From the NCBI RefSeq assembly GCF_020523985.1, contig NZ_JAIVKM010000002.1:496001-560000 (forward strand): a stretch of DNA of 64,000 bases, in the 5' to 3' direction. This document shows, one piece after another, positions 48,144-60,789 of the stretch. Origin of the DNA: Mangrovibacter yixingensis. Lineage in GTDB: Bacteria > Pseudomonadota > Gammaproteobacteria > Enterobacterales > Enterobacteriaceae. Position 1 is the first letter of the stretch, and each line of letters starts with the position of its first letter. Under the pieces are notes generated by a model. The model was not told where the DNA came from, made no database searches, and saw only the letters and a list, made by a program, of their open reading frames with translations. The position numbers were made by a program, and so were the translations under genes.

Positions 48144-48972
48144 ACAGTTTATTCATGTCGACAAGCTTAATGTTGATTATCCGGGTGCCCGGGTTGTCAG
48201 TTCTCTGTCATTTTCTCTCGGCCAGGAGCGGCTTGCTTTAGTGGGAGAATCAGGCTCGGGAAAATCCATGACAGCAAGAGCACTAATGGGGCTGGTACGT
48301 AAACCAGGCCAGGTCAGTGCCCAGTCTTTACAGGTACTCAACCAGGACGCGCTGTCTCTCTCACCAAAACAATGGCAACAACTGCGTGGCAACCAGGTTT
48401 CTATGGTGCTGCAAGACCCGCGTTATGCGCTCAACCCGGTACAAACGGTATTACAGCAAACCCAGGAAGCCCTGACATTGCACCAAAAACTTCCTCGCAA
48501 AGCCCGCCTGGAGCATATCAAAGCACTGATTGATGCTGTTGGCCTTCCTCAGACGGTTTTGTCACGCTACCCAGGGGAATTATCTGGCGGGATGGGGCAA
48601 CGCGTCATGATTGCCATCGCACTGATGAACTCTCCCCGCGTGCTTATTGCAGATGAACCAACTTCCGCCCTGGATGCCCGCCTGCGCGATCAAATTCTCA
48701 CGCTGCTGGTTGAACAATGTGAGCAACGTAAAATGGGAATGTTACTGATAAGTCACGATTTGCCATTAGTGGCAGCGCACTGCCATCGGGTGATGGTGAT
48801 GTTCCAGGGCCACCTGATAGACACCATGCCTGCTGCCGAACTCCCGAAGGCGACTCATCCTTACACTCGTACGCTCTGGACTTGCCGCCCAAGTGCAGAA
48901 AGCTGGGGCCATTCACTTCCCACTCTGGACCGCAGCCAAATCTGGCAAGGAATTCCTCATGGCAATGATTAA
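48136..48972 (+). CDS. Second Dpp/Opp-type importer, ATP-binding subunit (DppD-like)
   Basis: 278 residues from ATG 48136, GGAG eight bases ahead, inside the end of the permease gene. Walker A is GESGSGKSM, the Q-loop is SMVLQDPRYALNP, the signature reads LSGGMGQR with Gly where Arg is usual, and Walker B is [11 protein letters not shown]. It lacks the long Cys-containing C-terminal domain of DppD and is closer in length to NikD. Confidence 0.9.
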   Translation: MTEQFIHVDKLNVDYPGARVVSSLSFSLGQERLALVGESGSGKSMTARALMGLVRKPGQVSAQSLQVLNQDALSLSPKQWQQLRGNQVSMVLQDPRYALNPVQTVLQQTQEALTLHQKLPRKARLEHIKALIDAVGLPQTVLSRYPGELSGGMGQRVMIAIALMNSPRVLIADEPTSALDARLRDQILTLLVEQCEQRKMGMLLISHDLPLVAAHCHRVMVMFQGHLIDTMPAAELPKATHPYTRTLWTCRPSAESWGHSLPTLDRSQIWQGIPHGND

Positions 48973-49681
48973 TGTTGACCAGCTTAAGGTTGTGTTTCCG
49001 ATAAAAGGCGGCGTTAAAACTGCCGTCTCCGGTGCAACATTTGCAATTGAAGAAGGTGAAACATTTTCTTTGATTGGCGCTTCAGGTTGCGGGAAATCCA
49101 CCATTTTGCGTGTTCTGGCAGGTTTGCAGCGTGAATGGCAGGGGGCTGTGTCGTTGATGGGGAATTCACTTACGCCAGGACAGGTATTTCGTGGTGATTT
49201 GCGGCGTAATGTCCAAATGGTATTTCAGGACCCGTACGCCTCACTTCACCCAAACCATACGCTGTGGCGCACGTTGTCTGAGCCATTAACTATTCATGGC
49301 GAGCCGGTAAACCGTAAGCAAGTGTTAGGTATGCTGGAAGAAGTCGGGCTGCCAGCCAGTGCTATAGACCGTTACCCACACCAGCTATCTGGCGGGCAAC
49401 GGCAACGCGTTGCTATTGCCAGGGCTTTGCTGTTGCGCCCACGGATTTTGTTACTTGATGAGCCTACTTCGGCACTGGATATGTCTGTTCAGGCAGAGAT
49501 TCTTAATTTGTTAAACCGCCTGAAAGCAGAACACGGCATGACTTATGTGCTGGTCAGCCATGATGCCGACGTTATTGCTCATATGTCAGACCGTGCCGCA
49601 TTTATTAGTGAGGGGAAAATTCAGCGTTTGTACTCACGCCAGGACCTAAGCCAGGGCATTCACCAGCAGGTTGGTGCGTGA
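48959..49681 (+). CDS. Second Dpp/Opp-type importer, ATP-binding subunit (DppF/NikE-like)
   Basis: 240 residues from ATG 48959 (AGGA seven bases ahead), overlapping the previous gene by 14 bases. Walker A is GASGCGKST, the Q-loop is QMVFQDPYASLHP, the signature is LSGGQRQR and Walker B is [12 protein letters not shown]. It is short, like NikE, without a C-terminal extension. Its last 77 bases overlap the convergent diguanylate cyclase gene. Confidence 0.9.
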   Translation: MAMINVDQLKVVFPIKGGVKTAVSGATFAIEEGETFSLIGASGCGKSTILRVLAGLQREWQGAVSLMGNSLTPGQVFRGDLRRNVQMVFQDPYASLHPNHTLWRTLSEPLTIHGEPVNRKQVLGMLEEVGLPASAIDRYPHQLSGGQRQRVAIARALLLRPRILLLDEPTSALDMSVQAEILNLLNRLKAEHGMTYVLVSHDADVIAHMSDRAAFISEGKIQRLYSRQDLSQGIHQQVGA

Positions 49682-50570
49682 TATTAATCAATTGCCCCAT
49701 CTCTGACATATAAATACAACGGTTACGCCCTGTGTTTTTCCCGTGGTACATTGCTTTATCTGCACGGCCAATTGCGTCGTGCAGTGATTCCCCTTCTTTC
49801 AGCCCCACTATTCCGCCCGTCGCGGTGACACTCAGAGGCTCCTCTCCCAGGATAACTGGCTGGCTTTCCAAATAGCGGCACAGCCTTGCTGCACACTGGC
49901 AGGCTTCTTTGCCCGATGACGCTTCAATCAGCATAATGAACTCTTCACCGCCAAAACGGTAAACAGACTCATGACTCCGTGCACCACTGCGTAAAATATC
50001 CGCTACACGGCGTAATACTTCATCGCCGGCATTATGGCCCCAGTTATCATTAATCGATTTAAATCTGTCTATATCCATTAATAAAATGAATATTGTTTTC
50101 CCACCATGCTGATTTCTTTTCTGCATTAATGCAAAGTCGCTATAAAGTAAATGCCGCAAAGGAAGACCGGTAAGCGTATCCAAATGATTACGGCTTTCGA
50201 ACAAATATTCTTTATATTTATCGATGCTATTAATAAACAATTGCTGTGCATGATGATAATTACTCAATATTACCGGGCTAACGGTTTTATTAAGTATTGC
50301 CTGAAGCAAGTCACGGGCTCTGTCATGCATAATCACATGGGCATAATAGATACGTGATACCAGTTCAGCAGCTGGCTGGTTTTCCTGGAGATTGCTGTTG
50401 ATCCAGCCGCTGAAGTGACAATGCTGGTGAGCTGAGGGGTGCAGAATGGCTTCATCCGCTTGCCCCCCTAACAGCGCTAACTCAAGCAGTTTACCTGCCC
50501 ATTCATAATGGCTTTTTATCGCCTGATTCAACGCAATTAAATCATTATCTATTTTAAAAATCATCTGCAT
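49605..50570 (-). CDS. Diguanylate cyclase with CZB zinc-sensing domain (DgcZ-like)
   Basis: A 321-residue cytoplasmic enzyme making c-di-GMP. The N-terminal CZB domain has the zinc ligand pattern of E. coli DgcZ: His21, Cys51, His78, His82. The GGDEF domain follows, with DTLTGLPLRH, MDIDRFKSINDNWGH and the active site GGEEF at 207-211. Zinc is known to inhibit DgcZ. The start at 50570 (AAGGGA ahead) is preferred over ATG 50672. About 25 residues at the C-terminus extend beyond the usual end and are encoded in DNA shared, antisense, with the ABC ATPase gene. Confidence 0.88.
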   Translation of the reverse strand: MQMIFKIDNDLIALNQAIKSHYEWAGKLLELALLGGQADEAILHPSAHQHCHFSGWINSNLQENQPAAELVSRIYYAHVIMHDRARDLLQAILNKTVSPVILSNYHHAQQLFINSIDKYKEYLFESRNHLDTLTGLPLRHLLYSDFALMQKRNQHGGKTIFILLMDIDRFKSINDNWGHNAGDEVLRRVADILRSGARSHESVYRFGGEEFIMLIEASSGKEACQCAARLCRYLESQPVILGEEPLSVTATGGIVGLKEGESLHDAIGRADKAMYHGKNTGRNRCIYMSEMGQLINITHQPAGECPGLGPGVSTNAEFSPH

Positions 50571-50775
50571 ACGGATTCCCTTAACTTTACCTATGCCTAT
50601 CCAGGGCAACAAAAGCAGAATAAAGATACTACAGTTATTTCCACACTCGATAAATTTTCTAAAAAATAGCATTCATGACAAACGGCAATATTAACTGAAG
50701 TTAAATGGCCTCCCGTTCCTGGCGGCTTTAACACAATTCTCTGCCAGTCATCAAATTACATGCCCAAGTATCGGT

Positions 50776-50792
50776 TGCACCAAAATGGTTCA
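50776..50792. promoter_or_regulatory. NtrC binding site upstream of patA
   Basis: TGCACCAAAATGGTTCA matches the NtrC dyad TGCACCN5GGTGCA at all but one position, about 190 bases upstream of the sigma-54 promoter, a usual enhancer distance. Confidence 0.7.
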
Positions 50793-50969
50793 AATTGCTC
50801 TGAAACAGGGAAAAAAACATGTATTAAAGATTTTTTACCATTTTTTATTTTACAGATACCGTACGTAACACAGTATTAACACCAGGCAATACTCTACAAC
50901 TAGAGATTTAAAACCGCCCTCTCTCTGTTTATCAGTGCAAAATCGTGATTTTTATTGTGCGCGACGATA

Positions 50970-50985
50970 TGGCGTAAACCCTGCA
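50970..50985 (+). promoter_or_regulatory. Sigma-54 promoter of patA
   Basis: TGGCGTAAACCCTGCA has GG (50971-50972) and GC (50983-50984) separated by ten bases. E. coli patA is known to be transcribed by sigma-54 with NtrC. The expected start is about 50996, giving a leader of about 37 bases. The gap 50571-51032 holds no gene. Confidence 0.75.
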
Positions 50986-51008
50986 ATACTTAATCCAGTA
51001 TCGTGTGA

Positions 51009-52424
<1,416 letters not shown>

Positions 52425-52430
52425 TATGCC

Positions 52431-52467
52431 TCCGGGCACACGCATGATGTGCCCGGACATTTCTTTT
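52431..52467 (+). terminator. patA terminator
   Basis: A perfect 10-bp stem (52431-52440 with 52448-52457) is followed by CATTTCTTTTT. Confidence 0.88.
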
Positions 52468-52538
52468 TCCCCACCAGTTATTTGAATCCCATCACAATCG
52501 TTTTACCTGACACTGTGCATCAGGCATTTGCCAGCTAA

Positions 52539-54599
<2,061 letters not shown>

Positions 54600-55733
54600 T
54601 CAGTATTGTTTGCGGGTTTTCACAGCCCGCAATACAACAAATTTTTTGTTGGTAGCCAGCGTGGTGCAATTACCGAACACACGCTTCAGTTTGACGTAAT
54701 AATCCAGGTGGCGGTTGCCTACAATGCGCAATTCGCCGCCATATTTCAGGCAACGGCGGGCATCATTAAACATCTGCCAGGCAATATTATCTGTAATCGC
54801 ATTTTGTTGGTGAAACGGCGGGTTGCACAGCACTGCATCAAACTGATTAGCTTCCAGCCCCGCCAGCGAGTTATTCACCAGGTAAACAGAGCGCTCCATA
54901 TCACCGGGCAGGTTTTCTTGCACATTTATACGGCTGGAAGCCACCGCCATTGAGGACTCGTCAATGAATGTCACTTGCGCCTGCGGGTTTTTGTGCAGCA
55001 AAGACAGGCCAATCACGCCATTTCCGCAACCTAAATCGACCAGGCTGCCTTCCAGGTTTTCAGGCAAGTGCTGCATAAAGAAACGCGCGCCAATATCCAG
55101 GGAACTACGGGAAAAAACATTGGCGTGGTTATGAATAGTCCAGCCAGTTTCCGGCACTGCCCACTGCTCAGTCTGGCTGGCTGGTTGGTATGCAGGAGCA
55201 GTAAAAGTGCAGTGAATCAGGCGGGCTTTTTTCCAGGCCAGAGACGTGGTTGTTGGCCCAAGAATACGTTCGAAGAGCGCAAGGGTGGAGTTGTGGATCT
55301 CTTTCGTTTTACCCGCGGCAATAATACGCGTTTGCGGTGTGGCGACCTGGCGGATTTGCTCCAGTTGATGAGCCAACAACGCTAATTGTTTGGGTACTTT
55401 AATAACGACCAACGCAGGCTTTTCTGGCAGAGCGGTAAGGCTGCCCTGAAAGGTTATGGCGCTGCCATCAATCCCGTTATTTTGCAGGTTACGCTCCGTG
55501 GCGATTTGCGCGAGCAAAGAGTCACTGGCAAAAACGGGATTATGCTCAGCCAAAGCGCAGGTCAATGCGCCAAAGTTGTCGTTGAGAATGACCAGCGGCC
55601 CGTCGATATCCCCATTAACCTGTTGCAGTAAATATTCATCGGCAGCGTCCCACGCCTGGAGCGGGTTGACGTCGTCAGTAACAGGGAAACGTTCCAGCGC
55701 GAATACGCGCCCGGCTAACTCTACCTGGCTCAT
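54600..55733 (-). CDS. rlmG: 23S rRNA (guanine1835-N2)-methyltransferase
   Basis: RlmG methylates G1835 of 23S rRNA. The 377-residue protein has two Rossmann-like halves. The C-terminal one carries the SAM motif [12 protein letters not shown] and the catalytic NPPF in [11 protein letters not shown]. coli has 378 residues. It is convergent with fadH, the stop codons being directly adjacent, and divergent from ygjP. Confidence 0.95.
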   Translation of the reverse strand: MSQVELAGRVFALERFPVTDDVNPLQAWDAADEYLLQQVNGDIDGPLVILNDNFGALTCALAEHNPVFASDSLLAQIATERNLQNNGIDGSAITFQGSLTALPEKPALVVIKVPKQLALLAHQLEQIRQVATPQTRIIAAGKTKEIHNSTLALFERILGPTTTSLAWKKARLIHCTFTAPAYQPASQTEQWAVPETGWTIHNHANVFSRSSLDIGARFFMQHLPENLEGSLVDLGCGNGVIGLSLLHKNPQAQVTFIDESSMAVASSRINVQENLPGDMERSVYLVNNSLAGLEANQFDAVLCNPPFHQQNAITDNIAWQMFNDARRCLKYGGELRIVGNRHLDYYVKLKRVFGNCTTLATNKKFVVLRAVKTRKQY

Positions 55734-55818
55734 TGGTTCTCCACAGTGCTAAAATCTGCGCGTTTTATCCCTTAATTTGACCTCAGAGTAAACCTTTTTC
55801 CTGACCCGCGGAGAGAAT

Positions 55819-56322
55819 ATGACTACACGCCCGTTTTTGCAGGGTTATCCGGCATCGTTACTGGAGCAGGTTGAGACGTTAATTGCCCAAGGCCAGCTCG
55901 GGAAACTCATTGAAAAACGCTACCCGGACAGCCATGAGATTGTTACGGATAAAGCGCTGTGGTCTTACGTTCAGGAGATGAAAAGCCAGTATTTGCGTAG
56001 CGCACCACCTATTAATAAGGTGCTATGGGATAACAAAATTCATGTGGTTAAGCATGCACTTGGCCTGCACACAGCTATTTCCCGGGTACAGGGCAATAAA
56101 CTCAAGGCAAAAGCAGAAATTCGCGTGGCAACGCTATTTCGTGAAGCACCTGAAGCTTTCTTACGCATGATTGTGGTCCACGAACTGGCGCATCTGAAAG
56201 AGAAAGAGCACAACAAAGCGTTTTACCAACTTTGCTGCCATATGGCGCCAGATTACCACCAGTTGGAATTCGATACCCGGTTGTGGCTTACGCACCTTTC
56301 GCTACAAAAAACGGCCTCCTGA
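55819..56322 (+). CDS. ygjP: YgjP-family zinc metalloprotein
   Basis: A 167-residue protein, same length as E. coli YgjP, with the metal motif HELAH in VVHELAHLKEKEHNKAFY, typical of the WLM/SprT-like metalloprotease fold. Databases name YgjP a UTP pyrophosphatase; the fold alone would suggest a peptidase, so the activity should be taken cautiously. It is followed by ygjR after 67 bases in the same direction. Confidence 0.9.
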   Translation: MTTRPFLQGYPASLLEQVETLIAQGQLGKLIEKRYPDSHEIVTDKALWSYVQEMKSQYLRSAPPINKVLWDNKIHVVKHALGLHTAISRVQGNKLKAKAEIRVATLFREAPEAFLRMIVVHELAHLKEKEHNKAFYQLCCHMAPDYHQLEFDTRLWLTHLSLQKTAS

Positions 56323-56389
56323 TGCATTTTACCCGCCAAAAAACGTGCTAACCTGAGATGACATCCCCTACTGGAGACAGTACCTGTCT

Positions 56390-57388
56390 ATGATACGCTT
56401 CGCTGTAGTTGGAACTAACTGGATAACCCGCCAGTTTGTTGATGCGGCCCATGAAAGCGGTAAATATCAACTCGTTGCCGTTTATTCACGTACACTTGAG
56501 CAGGCGGAAGCCTTTGCCCGTGACTACCCGGTATCCCATTTGTTTACTTCCCTTGAACAAATGGCCTGCCACGATGAAATCGACGCCGTATATATCGCCA
56601 GCCCAAACGCCTTGCATTTTTCCCAGACACAGTTGTTTCTCAGCCATAAAAAGCATGTGATCTGTGAGAAGCCGCTGGCATCTAACTTTGATGAAGCGCA
56701 AGCGGCAATTGCCTGTGCCAAAGAAAACCGGGTGGTGCTCTTTGAAGCATTCAAAACCCCTTCACTGCCTAATTTTCAGGTATTACAAAACGCCCTGCCT
56801 AAAGTGGGCAAGTTGCGTAAAGTTCTGCTGAATTACTGCCAATATTCTTCGCGCTATCAGCGCTACCTGGATGGTGAGAATCCCAACACGTTTAACCCGG
56901 CGTTCTCTAATGGTTCCATTATGGATATTGGGTTCTATTGCCTGGGGGCCGCAATCGCATTGTTTGGTGAGCCTTGTGAGGTAAAAGCACAAGCCAGCTT
57001 GCTGGACAGTGGTGTGGACGCACATGGCACTGTTGTCATGGATTATGGCGATTTCGATGTAACACTGCGGCACTCAAAGGTGAGTGACTCATCGCTACCC
57101 AGTGAAATCCAGGGCGAATCAGGGGCGCTGCAAATAGAAAAGTTGTCTGAATGCCTGGCAGTTACATTTTTGCCGCGTGATGGTTCAGCACAAACCCTTA
57201 CGGTTCCCCAGCATATTAATACTATGCTGTATGAGGCTCTGGTGTTTGCCGACTATGTGGAACAGAACCTGGTCGAGCACCCTCACCTGGCCTGCAGCCT
57301 GGGCATTGCTCGCTGGCAAACCGAGATTCGCCAGCAAACAGGCGTTATATTCCCGGCAGACGCAACAACGGAGTCGCTCATTGCGTAA
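56390..57388 (+). CDS. ygjR: Gfo/Idh/MocA-family oxidoreductase YgjR
   Basis: A 332-residue NAD(P)-dependent oxidoreductase. The N-terminal Rossmann fold opens with IRFAVVGTNWITRQF, the family EKP motif is in HVICEKPLASN, and the C-terminal domain has SNGSIMDIGFYCLGAAIALFGEP. E. coli YgjR (334) has no established substrate. The order rlmG / ygjP / ygjR / alx is the E. coli order. Confidence 0.9.
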   Translation: MIRFAVVGTNWITRQFVDAAHESGKYQLVAVYSRTLEQAEAFARDYPVSHLFTSLEQMACHDEIDAVYIASPNALHFSQTQLFLSHKKHVICEKPLASNFDEAQAAIACAKENRVVLFEAFKTPSLPNFQVLQNALPKVGKLRKVLLNYCQYSSRYQRYLDGENPNTFNPAFSNGSIMDIGFYCLGAAIALFGEPCEVKAQASLLDSGVDAHGTVVMDYGDFDVTLRHSKVSDSSLPSEIQGESGALQIEKLSECLAVTFLPRDGSAQTLTVPQHINTMLYEALVFADYVEQNLVEHPHLACSLGIARWQTEIRQQTGVIFPADATTESLIA

Positions 57389-57444
57389 ACTTTCGTAAAT
57401 CATCGGCCTCGGGAGCTTGTATATATCAGGCCGCTGACATATTT

Positions 57445-57640
57445 TGTTACGCGCAAAGGGGAGTAACTTCATTGCCGGCTGGTCGTCATTACGAAGCACA
57501 AGCTTCCGGTCACCGGGCAATGTGGATGGGGTTCCATAACACTGGGTTCCATAACGCATTGTAAGTGAGACCTTGCCGGAAGGCGAGGTGCTTGCAATGT
57601 AGCGATGCGGCTGGCGTCTTCCGACACTGGCCGTTTTTGT
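57445..57640 (+). promoter_or_regulatory. yybP-ykoY (Mn2+/pH-responsive) riboswitch leader of alx
   Basis: The leader contains the family marks AAAGGGGAGTAAC (57455-57467) and, after a variable stem, GAGACCTTGCC...GGCGAGGTGCTTGCAATG. This is the alx PRE element of E. coli, which binds Mn2+ and responds to alkaline pH. A T-rich tail (GTTTTTGTTTTAAGG) runs into the ribosome site. No ORF lies in 57389-57656. Confidence 0.85.
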
Positions 57641-57656
57641 TTTAAGGAATCTCTCC

Positions 57657-58625
57657 ATGAATAGTGTTGGCACTCCGTTGCTGTGGGGCAGTTTTGCCGT
57701 TGTCGTCGCCATTATGCTGGCAATTGATCTGCTGTTGCAGGGCCGTCGTGGCGTCCATGCCATGTCAATGAAGCAAGCCGCCATCTGGTCGGTTATCTGG
57801 GTCTCACTTTCTCTGCTTTTTAACCTCGCTTTTTGGTGGTATCTCACCGAAACACAAGGCCGTTCGGTCGCTGACACGCAGGCACTGGCTTTCCTGACCG
57901 GTTACCTGATTGAAAAAGCGCTGGCGGTTGATAACGTTTTTGTCTGGTTGATGCTGTTCAGCTATTTTGCTGTACCCGCGGCATTACAGCGCAGAGTGCT
58001 TATTTATGGAGTCCTGGGGGCGATTGTCCTGAGAACTATCATGATTTTCACCGGTAGTTGGCTTATTGCGCAGTTTTCCTGGTTGCTGTACCTGTTTGGC
58101 GCGTTCCTGCTCTTCACCGGGATTAAAATGGCAGTGGCAAAAGAAGATGACGGTAGTCTGGAAAATAAGCCGTTGGTTCGCTGGCTGAAAGGCCATTTGC
58201 GCATGACTGATACCATTGAAAATGAACACTTTGTGGTGCGTAAAAATGGTTTGTTGTTTGCCACTCCGCTGTTGTTGGTGCTGATCCTGGTGGAGCTGAG
58301 TGATGTCATTTTTGCTGTAGATAGTATTCCGGCTATTTTTGCCGTCACCACTGACCCCTTTATTGTCCTTACGTCAAACTTATTTGCCATTCTGGGTTTA
58401 CGCGCCATGTATTTCCTGCTGGCGGGTGTTGCTGAGCGCTTCTCCATGTTGAAGTACGGGCTGGCAGTCATTCTGATATTTATTGGTGTGAAAATGCTTA
58501 TCGTGGACTTTTTCCATATCCCGGTTGGTATTTCGTTGGGGGTTGTTGGTGCAATCCTGGCACTAACATTACTGATTAATAGCTGGGTTAACTGGCGAAA
58601 TGACAAACAAAACAAGGTGAAATAA
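57657..58625 (+). CDS. alx: Alx, TerC-family manganese exporter
   Basis: A 322-residue inner-membrane protein with about nine helices. The TerC/Alx signatures are [17 protein letters not shown] and [20 protein letters not shown], each with paired acidic residues thought to bind the metal. Alx contributes to Mn2+ export and is induced by alkaline conditions through the riboswitch ahead of it. AAGGAA precedes the ATG and a terminator follows. Confidence 0.95.
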   Translation: MNSVGTPLLWGSFAVVVAIMLAIDLLLQGRRGVHAMSMKQAAIWSVIWVSLSLLFNLAFWWYLTETQGRSVADTQALAFLTGYLIEKALAVDNVFVWLMLFSYFAVPAALQRRVLIYGVLGAIVLRTIMIFTGSWLIAQFSWLLYLFGAFLLFTGIKMAVAKEDDGSLENKPLVRWLKGHLRMTDTIENEHFVVRKNGLLFATPLLLVLILVELSDVIFAVDSIPAIFAVTTDPFIVLTSNLFAILGLRAMYFLLAGVAERFSMLKYGLAVILIFIGVKMLIVDFFHIPVGISLGVVGAILALTLLINSWVNWRNDKQNKVK

Positions 58626-58635
58626 TCATCTGAGC

Positions 58636-58663
58636 AAAGGGGCATTTGCCCCTTTATTATTTG
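58636..58663 (+). terminator. alx terminator
   Basis: Stem AAAGGGGC / GCCCCTTT with loop ATTT is followed by ATTATTT. Confidence 0.8.
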
Positions 58664-58881
58664 GTAAAGCAGCAGGCTGCACATTTGCTGCAATTATCAC
58701 AAAATTGTTATGTCTTAGTTATTAATTCTGGATGAACAGAAAAGAATTAGAGCATATCACTTCCACCGCGACAGAATATCCTTATACTCACTCATGCAAA
58801 CACATTGTTACATCCCGCTATAAATGTCACAAATAATACGGCAGCCGGGATGTTTCGCATCATCTCAGACAGGAAATATCA

Positions 58882-60129
58882 ATGGCTACACACTCTTCTC
58901 CTGGCCTGTTCCAGCGTATTGCGCAGGGCAGTCTGGTTAAACAAATCCTTGTAGGTTTAGTTCTGGGCATTCTGCTGGCGTGGGCATCGAAACCTGCCGC
59001 TTTGGCAGTTGGCCTGCTCGGCACATTATTCGTCAGCGCACTGAAAGCTGTTGCCCCAGTGCTGGTGCTGATGCTGGTTATGTCGTCTATTGCCAGCCAT
59101 ACAAAAGGGCGTAAGACAAATATCCGCCCTATTCTGGTGCTCTATTTATTGGGAACCTTCAGCGCAGCACTGTGTGCGGTAGTGGTAAGTTTTGTGTTCC
59201 CTTCCACCCTGCACCTGACCGCTGCCGCCACCGACGTCACACCGCCTTCTGGTATTGTTGAAGTATTAAAAGGCCTGCTGATGAGCATGGTCTCCAACCC
59301 TGTCGATGCCCTGCTGAAAGGCAACTATATTGGTATTCTCGTGTGGGCCGTTGGTTTAGGTTTTGCTCTGCGTCATGCCAGTGAAGGAACCAAAAACCTG
59401 GTATCAGACTTCTCTCATGCCGTTACGTTCATGGTTCGTGTCGTTATCCGTTTCGCTCCTCTGGGTATTTTTGGCCTTGTCTCTTCCACGTTGGCGGAAA
59501 CAGGGTTCAGCACTTTGTTGGGTTATGGCCAGTTACTGATAGCGTTAGTTGGTTGTATGTTCCTGGTTGCTCTGGTGGTTAACCCCCTGCTGGTATTTCT
59601 GAAAATTCGCCGCAACCCTTATCCTCTTGTATTTACCTGCCTGCGTGAAAGTGGTGTTACGGCGTTCTTCACCCGCAGTTCCGCGGCAAATATCCCAGTG
59701 AATATGGCGCTGTGTGAGAAGCTGAACCTGGATAAAGACACTTACTCGGTGTCCATCCCTTTGGGGGCTACCATTAATATGGCAGGGGCTGCTATCACCG
59801 TTACTGTGCTGACACTGGCAGCAGTACACACTCTGGGTATCGCAGTTGATTTACCCACTGCTTTGCTGCTGAGCATTGTGGCATCGCTGTGTGCCTGTGG
59901 TGCCTCTGGCGTGGCGGGTGGCTCTCTGCTGCTGATTCCGCTGGCTTGTGGGATGTTTGGTATTCAGAATGATGTTGCCATGCAGGTTGTGGCTGTTGGC
60001 TTTATCATTGGCGTACTGCAGGATTCTTGTGAAACAGCGCTGAACTCATCGACCGATGCTCTGTTCACTGCCGCTGCATGCCAGGCAGAAGATGCACGGC
60101 TGGCCGACCGTGACCCATTACGCGGCTAA
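58882..60129 (+). CDS. sstT: Sodium:serine/threonine symporter
   Basis: SstT imports serine and threonine with Na+. The 415-residue protein (E. coli 414) has the dicarboxylate/amino acid:cation symporter fold with about eight helices and two hairpins. It shows the serine-rich [28 protein letters not shown] and the last hairpin [27 protein letters not shown] precedes the ATG. The 256 bases before it hold the promoter and the alx terminator. Confidence 0.96.
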   Translation: MATHSSPGLFQRIAQGSLVKQILVGLVLGILLAWASKPAALAVGLLGTLFVSALKAVAPVLVLMLVMSSIASHTKGRKTNIRPILVLYLLGTFSAALCAVVVSFVFPSTLHLTAAATDVTPPSGIVEVLKGLLMSMVSNPVDALLKGNYIGILVWAVGLGFALRHASEGTKNLVSDFSHAVTFMVRVVIRFAPLGIFGLVSSTLAETGFSTLLGYGQLLIALVGCMFLVALVVNPLLVFLKIRRNPYPLVFTCLRESGVTAFFTRSSAANIPVNMALCEKLNLDKDTYSVSIPLGATINMAGAAITVTVLTLAAVHTLGIAVDLPTALLLSIVASLCACGASGVAGGSLLLIPLACGMFGIQNDVAMQVVAVGFIIGVLQDSCETALNSSTDALFTAAACQAEDARLADRDPLRG

Positions 60130-60141
60130 TATTACCCAGTC

Positions 60142-60167
60142 AATCCCTCCGGCATACCGGGGGGATT
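60142..60167. terminator. Bidirectional hairpin between sstT and ygjV
   Basis: AATCCCTCCGG pairs with CCGGGGGGATT across a short loop. It overlaps the ygjV stop codon. Confidence 0.6.
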
Positions 60168-60696
60168 AGCGTGTTTTTTCTACCAGAAATGGGTCAATCC
60201 CGCGTTTCTGCATCTTCCAGAAGCGAATAATTGTTACGCCATTAACGATTAAAAAACTCCCTTCTATCAGTGTCCCGCCTATCGAACCCAGTAACACGTT
60301 GTGTGTCAACCAACATGCTGTTGAGCACCACATGACACAACGGGTGGTAAGGCCCTTGCAGCGAAATAACGCCCAGGTACTGGCAACCGTCCCTATCACT
60401 GGCAGAATTTCAAACCAGTATTCAACATGGATTGACCCTGATAACAACGTCAAAACGATAAAAATAACCATCACCCACAAACTGCGGGTTCGCAACGTGA
60501 TTAAGGTGCGAATGGCATTCAGTTCGGCACTGGCACCCGCCGGGAATGCACCCATCAGAAAGAATTGGATACCAATAACAGCGCTGTATATTGATAGCTG
60601 TACTTTAAAACGCCGTTCATCGCGATTAAGAAAAGTCGTTATACCAATCAGAAATGCGATGACCCCGATGCCCTGAGCAAGCCAATATACTGACAT
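60166..60696 (-). CDS. ygjV: YgjV inner-membrane protein
   Basis: A 176-residue hydrophobic protein with about six helices (GIGVIAFLIGITTFLNRDERRF at the N-terminus, IIRFWKMQKRGIDPF at the C-terminus), collinear with E. coli YgjV (183). YgjV belongs to an Imp-like family of unknown function. It lies between sstT and the uxaCA genes, as in E. coli. Confidence 0.92.
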   Translation of the reverse strand: MSVYWLAQGIGVIAFLIGITTFLNRDERRFKVQLSIYSAVIGIQFFLMGAFPAGASAELNAIRTLITLRTRSLWVMVIFIVLTLLSGSIHVEYWFEILPVIGTVASTWALFRCKGLTTRCVMWCSTACWLTHNVLLGSIGGTLIEGSFLIVNGVTIIRFWKMQKRGIDPFLVEKTR

Positions 60697-60724
60697 GGGA
60701 AACCCTTAACAGTGGAAAGGAATA

Positions 60725-60766
60725 AAGCCAAAAAGAAACGGCGCACCACTAAGTGGAACGCCGTTT
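60725..60766 (-). terminator. uxaCA terminator
   Basis: A long interrupted stem AAACGGCG...CGCCGTTT (60736-60766), with TTTCTTTTT following on the minus strand. Confidence 0.8.
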
Positions 60767-60789
60767 TATTTTACGCTGGTGACAGCATT

